Source: Rachycentron canadum (Eukaryota > Chordata > Actinopteri > Carangiformes > Rachycentridae). From it: a DNA stretch of 64,000 bases. The stretch spans positions 6,070,656 through 6,134,655 of the forward strand of contig CM076669.1 in NCBI GenBank assembly GCA_038496675.1, given 5' to 3'. A model generated the notes under the pieces. It was given only the letters and a program-made list of their open reading frames with translations. It was not told the origin of the DNA and searched no databases. Shown piece after piece: positions 60,951-64,000 of the stretch; within the stretch, counting starts at the first letter, position 1; every line of letters begins with the position of its first letter. A program made the position numbers and the translations under genes.

Positions 60951-61111
60951 TGTCTTCCAGGTGTCAGTGCTGGTGTTGAAGGTGAGGTCGGTGTGTGTGG
61001 GCATGGAGGTGGAGGGCGAGAGCACGGCCGTGGCTCTGGAGGTGGGCCAGGTCACACCCAGCCAGCTGGGCAACGTCAGCCTCAGACAGTACCTCAGCAA
61101 CCGCAGCCTGG
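37201..61111 (+). CDS. bltp3b: BLTP3B (UHRF1BP1L, SHIP164), bridge-like lipid transfer protein, 3' end beyond window
   Basis: Rod-like VPS13-family lipid transporter acting on early endosomal vesicles (family knowledge). Twenty in-phase exons encode about 1,283 residues of about 1,460: 37201-37244, 46327-46489, 48534-48572, 50206-50297, 51469-51658, 51775-51915, 52466-52633, 53336-53516, 53786-53869, 54141-54302, 54444-54593, 54832-54947, 55063-55204, 55728-55921, 56020-56766, 57647-58341, 59339-59422, 60127-60275, 60522-60679, 60961-61111. The N-terminal chorein segment (MAGLIKKQILKHLSRFAKNL, STLKGEGQLTNLELDEEVL, LPTWLAINRVECNKA) is nearly identical to human. Further conserved blocks are SEYGFAEKVVEGMS, LKAMVQYAKSLSEAMEKS, HHLQITHLDLHICDDIHAKD, HPVFQRHAHEQDTKLHDIY and QVTPSQLGNVSLRQYLSNR. 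Exon 16 encodes a poorly conserved acidic, Ser/Gly-rich insert. The start is in GCAGCCATGG, a strong Kozak context. The paralogue UHRF1BP1 is close in the N-terminus, but ikbip and ckap4 as neighbours (human 12q23) favour BLTP3B. Confidence 0.92.
37245..46326 (+). other. bltp3b intron 1
   Basis: A 9 kb first intron, the largest in the window. No coding exon on either strand could be supported, and no tRNA or hairpin RNA was recognised. It contains simple runs (A run near 42810, A run near 45100, T run near 46100) and mobile-element-like debris near 44200-44290 (ACTGATCGATACTCG words). The first several hundred bases are still GC-rich promoter DNA. Confidence 0.75.
46530..46655 (-). repeat. 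Fish interspersed foldback repeat, copy 3
   Basis: Reverse-orientation copy in bltp3b intron 2, 40 bases after exon 2: AGTTTGACATTTTTGGAAAA, AGTTAGATGAGAGGATACAA, TTTACTGTAAATATTAAGCC. The reverse complement lines up with the copy near 30900. Confidence 0.6.
46656..48533 (+). other. Remainder of bltp3b intron 2
   Basis: About 1.9 kb with no exon signal in either strand. Only a short GT run near 47631 and AT-rich unique DNA are seen. Confidence 0.75.
48622..48627 (-). terminator. Polyadenylation signal of the nested C1q gene
   Basis: AATAAA on the minus strand about 140 bases after the stop codon of the C1q gene and 50 bases before it would reach bltp3b exon 3. It would keep the nested transcript inside the intron. 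Confidence 0.5.
48764..49498 (-). CDS. Secreted C1q-domain protein, intronless, nested in bltp3b intron 3
   Basis: Predicted secreted protein of 244 residues in one exon on the strand opposite to bltp3b. A signal peptide is obvious (MERMFLLLLLVSSSLC, cleavage near 16-18). A short N-terminal stretch has Cys32 and Cys37, which could link subunits, then a coiled coil (about 39-104) in place of collagen repeats. A complete C1q domain covers about 111-244, with KVAFTAALG, the YNPATGIFTAMTRGLYYFSY core, NSASLMMN-like SVASLMMNSQRVV, LEPGDSVFVKLYANR and the terminal TFSGFLLFTL. This is the architecture of the expanded fish C1q-like/cerebellin-like families; which member, and its ligand, cannot be told. 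The ATG at 49498 is the first usable start: the frame continues upstream only with non-ATG codons, and a TATA box at 49545-49555 places the transcript start between them. Confidence 0.88.
   Translation of the reverse strand: MERMFLLLLLVSSSLCSGNYSYLGTGTSLAVCQPDTCALLSEVAAIREKLAAMTQTQNTLEQNLSAIMQKMATVEANLQSYKSQAEELWKVNQAQDKQLNALSGVTSATVSKVAFTAALGSSVGPFEQDTPLKYQRILSNIGSSYNPATGIFTAMTRGLYYFSYTMYNNNSGQPNSVASLMMNSQRVVSTWDTVGDDNQDSATNAAVVQLEPGDSVFVKLYANRVLYDDGYYYNTFSGFLLFTL
49545..49555 (-). promoter_or_regulatory. TATA box of the nested C1q gene
   Basis: TATATATAAGG on the minus strand, about 50 bases upstream of the ATG at 49498. Transcription would start about 25-30 bases downstream, near 49522, leaving a 5' leader of about 25 bases. 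This shows that the intronless gene has its own promoter. Confidence 0.7.
49560..50205 (+). other. Remainder of bltp3b intron 3
   Basis: AT-rich intron DNA between the nested C1q promoter and bltp3b exon 4. No other gene was recognised. Confidence 0.7.
54444..54593 (+). other. bltp3b: Symmetric 150-base exon of bltp3b, possible cassette
   Basis: Acceptor CTCCAG and donor CAG|GTACCA bound an exon that starts and ends in phase 1, so skipping it leaves the frame intact. It encodes about 50 residues rich in Gly, Glu and Pro with a CCWC cluster near its end (QPPAQCCWCLEPG). I recall no such block at this place in the human protein, where a short Ser/Pro/Thr linker is found. It may be a lineage-specific or alternatively spliced exon, or an intron retained as coding by chance. 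Confidence 0.6.
54728..54804 (+). repeat. (CT)n microsatellite
   Basis: Almost perfect CT repeat of about 75 bases with two CACT interruptions, ending 27 bases before the acceptor of the bltp3b exon at 54832. It forms a giant polypyrimidine tract. Open frames of pure Leu-Ser or Arg-Glu on the two strands are artefacts of it. Confidence 0.95.
56767..57646 (+). other. bltp3b intron 15
   Basis: Intron of 880 bases between two in-phase exons. AT-rich, without repeats of note and without another exon. Confidence 0.8.
58342..60126 (+). other. bltp3b introns 16 and 17
   Basis: Two introns flank the 84-base exon at 59339-59422, which encodes the Ser-rich KGSLSVVSDLLSSSNSSR segment. A decayed AT-rich repeat lies at about 58800-58945 (TCGACTGATACGTTAATTC words). 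A short GT run precedes the 59339 acceptor. Confidence 0.7.
60889..60949 (+). repeat. (GT)n microsatellite at a splice acceptor
   Basis: Perfect GT repeat of about 30 units ending 11 bases before bltp3b exon 20 (acceptor CTTCCAG at 60960). It occupies the place of the normal polypyrimidine tract. UG repeats in RNA are known binding sites for TDP-43 and CELF proteins. Confidence 0.95.
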
Positions 61112-62597
61112 GTAAGAAGTCCTCCACATGCACACGTTATGCTCCACGTGACACAGCATGAAACGTGGAGCTTTTTATTTTGGCTCTGATGTGCTGCACA
61201 CTTATGATTTTTAAAATCTAATTAGCTTGTTTTGCGCAGTTGTGAGGACTCACATTTTTATATTGTGTGCTATGTGTAGCATTGCAGCATCAAACAGTCA
61301 CTGATTTGAAAAGGTTCTATAATTATTGTAAAAAAAAAAAAAAAGAAAGAAAACAACCAGAAAACAATTGATGCAAATAGACAAAGACTTCCTTGCTATG
61401 ATAGATGGTGGAATAAGAGAAAAGCTGCTGAAAAAGTCTCTTCCAATTTGTTTCATTTCATCCACAACACAAAAAACAATCAGAGTTTTGCTAAAGAAGT
61501 AAAGATGATGCCAGAGGCGTGAAGCTGAAGTTGCAGTTAAATGGCTTTTGCAAAAGTTCTCAGCCTCCACTACCATGACAATTGTGTCCTCCATGGTCTT
61601 ACATGTTTGCAGTATTTATATCAAGTTCATCCTACTGTGCTGTGAAATGTACTAAAATGATACACATTTGCACTAACTTACTTAACGGCAGATATTTTTA
61701 AATATGGAGGTGGAAACAAATTGCTCCTATTTTACATTGTTAGCATTTTGATTACATGCAACAAATCAGCCAACATAGATCAAAAATAATGGAAAGTCAA
61801 GATTTAATCACAAGTGGGACAGCTTCCAAAAAAGAGACATCTGTAGGGGGGTGACTGCACTGTGTGTGGAATAAATCCAGCTACATAACCAACTTCTTTT
61901 CTTTTTTTCTTTTTTCTTTCTTTTTTTTAGTTTATTTTTAGTTGATTTGTGTGTTGAAAGAAGAGAGTGAGAGGAAACATGGACAGAGAGCGGAAGGAAG
62001 AGAATCGGTCCTTTGAATCACTAGAATGCTCCATAACTGACTCTTGTCACTGTCACAATTTTGCTTGTTCACATTTTAATAGACACCAGCGAACAATATT
62101 AGGATGTTCCTGTGAACCCACAACTGACAACAACACAAAACACGAGGAAACCGAGGGGAAAATACATCAGAATCAGAGCTTAGTTTGTTCATCAATCACA
62201 AAAAATAACTTCAGGAAATTCATAAATTGTTTTAATTGATCATATGAAAACTAATGACCAAATATTTTCACAATCTCATTATTTCTCATGCAAAACTTCA
62301 ACAATTTGTTGGTTTCAGGTTAAACTAAATAATTAAGTTTGTTTTATATCATTGTGAATTTAATATTTTGGGCTTTTTGATTTTGTCCAAGCAATTTTAT
62401 TGAACTCTGAGGTTCTATAGTCAAATTATTCATTGATTAATCAAGATAATGAAAAGAATCTGTGGTTGCATCCCTTGTCTGAATGCACTCATTTTCTATA
62501 ATAGTTTGACTAACACAAACACAAGCACACACATTTTTCACACTAACGCAACCACCCCCTACTCCTTTTTTATTTACCTTGCCATGACTCCCCACAG

Positions 62598-62639
62598 GTA
62601 TGGTGTGTTCAGTACCAATACCTGCTCAAAGCAGCCAAG
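62598..62639 (+). CDS. bltp3b: Candidate 42-base exon 21 of bltp3b
   Basis: Acceptor CCCCACAG and donor CAAG|GTAACT enclose 42 bases that start in the phase left by exon 20 (completing the Gly codon) and end in phase 1. The encoded residues would be MVCSVPIPAQSSQ. The human protein has about a dozen poorly conserved residues between the matching CNRPVG motif and the next conserved block, so size and place fit, but the residues themselves give no proof. Confidence 0.4.
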
Positions 62640-63014
62640 GTAACTGCTGTGTGTTAATTCACCTGTACCTGTATCATCTGTAACTTCACGTGCATGCTTG
62701 GCTCAGTGTGCGTTTTCTCCTTGTGTGAAAGGTGCGCGTTTCCTTTCAGTTTAGCTCCTGTCAAATGTAATTTCCAGACTCAGGACCTTTGCTCGACAGC
62801 ATGCTCTGCAGATGCACATATAGATTCAGTGTGTTGCAATGCAAGTGATCGCATGCAGCGTGTGTGTTTGTCTCATTTAACATCTAACAGCAGCAGGCGT
62901 TGGTGTGACATTCAGATCTTTCTCTCAGTGTGTGTGTCACACTTAAGAGAGGGTAAATTTGACAGTAATGGAGTAAGTGGTCCCATTATTTGCAACATTA
63001 GGCCCACAACCTTT

Positions 63015-63016
<2 letters not shown>

Positions 63017-63046
<30 letters not shown>
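63017..63046 (+). repeat. (GT)n microsatellite
   Basis: Perfect GT repeat of about 15 units in the final bltp3b intron sequence. Confidence 0.95.
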
Positions 63047-63047
<1 letters not shown>

Positions 63048-63119
63048 AGCCAGATTCAAATTAATTGCAACTATTTGTGCAGACTATTTTAACCCCTAAT
63101 CTTCCTATTCTCCTCTTGG

Positions 63120-63600
63120 CCTAATTTGCCCCCCCACCCCCCTTTTCCCCCTCTTCCTCATCCTCCCACCTTCCTCATCTCTCCACTGCAGCAGACTTTG
63201 CAGTTTCAGTCCAGTGATTCAAGCAATGAGAGAAACGCCAGCTTTACCCCTCTCCTCCTCCTCCTCCCCCTCCTCCTCCAATCTCACAAGAGCAATCCCT
63301 CCTCCTTCTCTTTCCTTTCTTCTTTCTCTTTCCCTCCACCTTTCCTCCTCACTCTTCCCTCTAGCTCCTACTCCATCTTCCTACTAATCCTCTGTCATTT
63401 AGCCCCCCTCCCTCTCCACCTTTCCCTCCCTTCATCTCGCTCTCTCTCTAGGCCATCTTTTCTCTCTCCTCCCTGTCTTATCACAGTCACTCAGTCCTTG
63501 GCTGCTGGCTCCCTTCCTCTCTTTCTCCCTCTCTCACCTCACCCACTTCCATCTCTTGTTTTTTTTTCCTCTCTCTCTCCATTTACCCCAGCTGCCCAGG
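63120..63600 (+). repeat. Long pyrimidine-rich tract
   Basis: Nearly 500 bases dominated by C and T on the plus strand (CCTCCTCCTC, CTCTCTCTCT and CCCTTTTCCCCC words), interrupted only at about 63180-63250. An open frame of 159 codons runs through it, with almost only Pro, Ser, Leu and Phe residues, as expected from composition alone. Confidence 0.85.
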
Positions 63601-64000
63601 ATTGAGATAGAATATGTCTTATTATCTGAGAGCAGATGACAGGAGTGTGTGTGTTTCCTCATAAGTGTTGCTCTGTGGTATTAACCCTTTCATGACTTTC
63701 CTTCAGAGAACATTTTAAAGAGATGTGATGCACTTCCCGTGTTAAAGCTTCTTTCTATAAGTGGCCATTTTTCATGCCTTGCTAGTTTTTTTTATCACGT
63801 TGTCTCTCATCTGTTAAGAACTTGTGCCTGTAACTGTGTGCTTGCCAGCTGAATAACAATGTGCGTATGAAGTGCTAAAGTTTGTGTGAAAGGAGGGTTT
63901 CTAATTTCCTTACTCTTGAGTTTAACATCTCTCAGCCTCAACTTTCATCGCTTCATGTTTGTATATGTTTTCTCTCTTCTCTTATTTTTCACCCTTTCTG

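Larger units (their letters stand above)
61112..64000 (+). other. bltp3b intron(s) at the right edge
   Basis: The conserved part of bltp3b stops at 61111 in phase 1, and the last about 170-190 residues expected of the protein were not found. The stretch holds A runs near 61331, a T/C-rich run near 61896-61930, a GT repeat at 63017-63046, a decayed AT-rich repeat end near 62400-62480 and a long pyrimidine-rich tract at 63120-63600. One small in-phase exon candidate is given separately. Confidence 0.65.

Noticed and set aside
37201..61111. Assignment as uhrf1bp1 (BLTP3A), which neighbours PACSIN1 in human
   Set aside because: A pacsin gene in the window made this tempting, but ikbip and ckap4 are 12q23 genes like BLTP3B, and the pacsin here is PACSIN2-like.
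63126..63605. 159-codon open frame on the plus strand
   Set aside because: Composed almost only of Pro, Ser, Leu and Phe because it lies in a pyrimidine-rich tract; no start context, domain or splice support.
1..64000. CRISPR arrays, tRNA or rRNA genes, viral or toxin genes
   Set aside because: Only dinucleotide and homopolymer arrays occur, with no repeat-spacer pattern; no convincing tRNA A/B boxes or rRNA blocks, and no viral or toxin reading frames were recognised.

Overview
This is a vertebrate nuclear window, almost certainly from a teleost fish. Coding exons are short, bounded by GT-AG introns that are mostly compact. The intervening DNA carries many CA/GT, CT and TA microsatellites and decayed AT-rich interspersed repeats of a kind I know from fish genomes. 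There are no bacterial operons, CRISPR arrays, rRNA genes or convincing tRNA genes. Exons were joined by eye, by reading phase and by similarity to vertebrate proteins I remember.

Six protein-coding loci are supported. From left to right: pacsin2 (+, CDS 6448-15906), an F-BAR/SH3 membrane-bending protein; arfgap3 (+, CDS 18114-23076), an Arf1 GTPase-activating protein of the Golgi/COPI system; ikbip (+, 26092-30248), a type II ER coiled-coil protein with two alternative 3' ends; ckap4 (-, 35070-32168), the ER sheet protein CLIMP-63; and bltp3b, also called uhrf1bp1l or SHIP164 (+, from 37201 and running off the right edge), a chorein-type bridge-like lipid transfer protein. A single-exon secreted C1q-domain gene (-, 49498-48764) is nested in intron 3 of bltp3b.

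Layout: 1-6412 is non-coding DNA upstream of the first pacsin2 coding exon, with microsatellites. 6413-17640 is pacsin2. 17900-25265 is arfgap3 with a long 3'UTR. 25265-30380 is the ikbip promoter and gene. About 1.4 kb of convergent intergenic DNA follows. 31790-35290 is ckap4. 35290-37200 is intergenic and becomes GC-rich towards bltp3b. 37201-64000 is bltp3b, whose first intron is 9 kb.

Most of the products act on the membranes of the secretory and endocytic system: membrane curvature (pacsin2), COPI coat turnover (arfgap3), ER membrane coiled coils (ikbip, ckap4) and lipid transfer at endosomes (bltp3b). This is a conserved syntenic neighbourhood, not an operon. In human, PACSIN2-ARFGAP3 lie on 22q13 and IKBIP, UHRF1BP1L and CKAP4 on 12q23, so the window keeps together genes that are on two human chromosomes. 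I found no undescribed defence or mobile system. The most notable points are the nested C1q gene, the exon-switching ikbip locus, extreme microsatellites directly at bltp3b splice acceptors, a symmetric cassette exon in bltp3b, and the 12/22 linkage.
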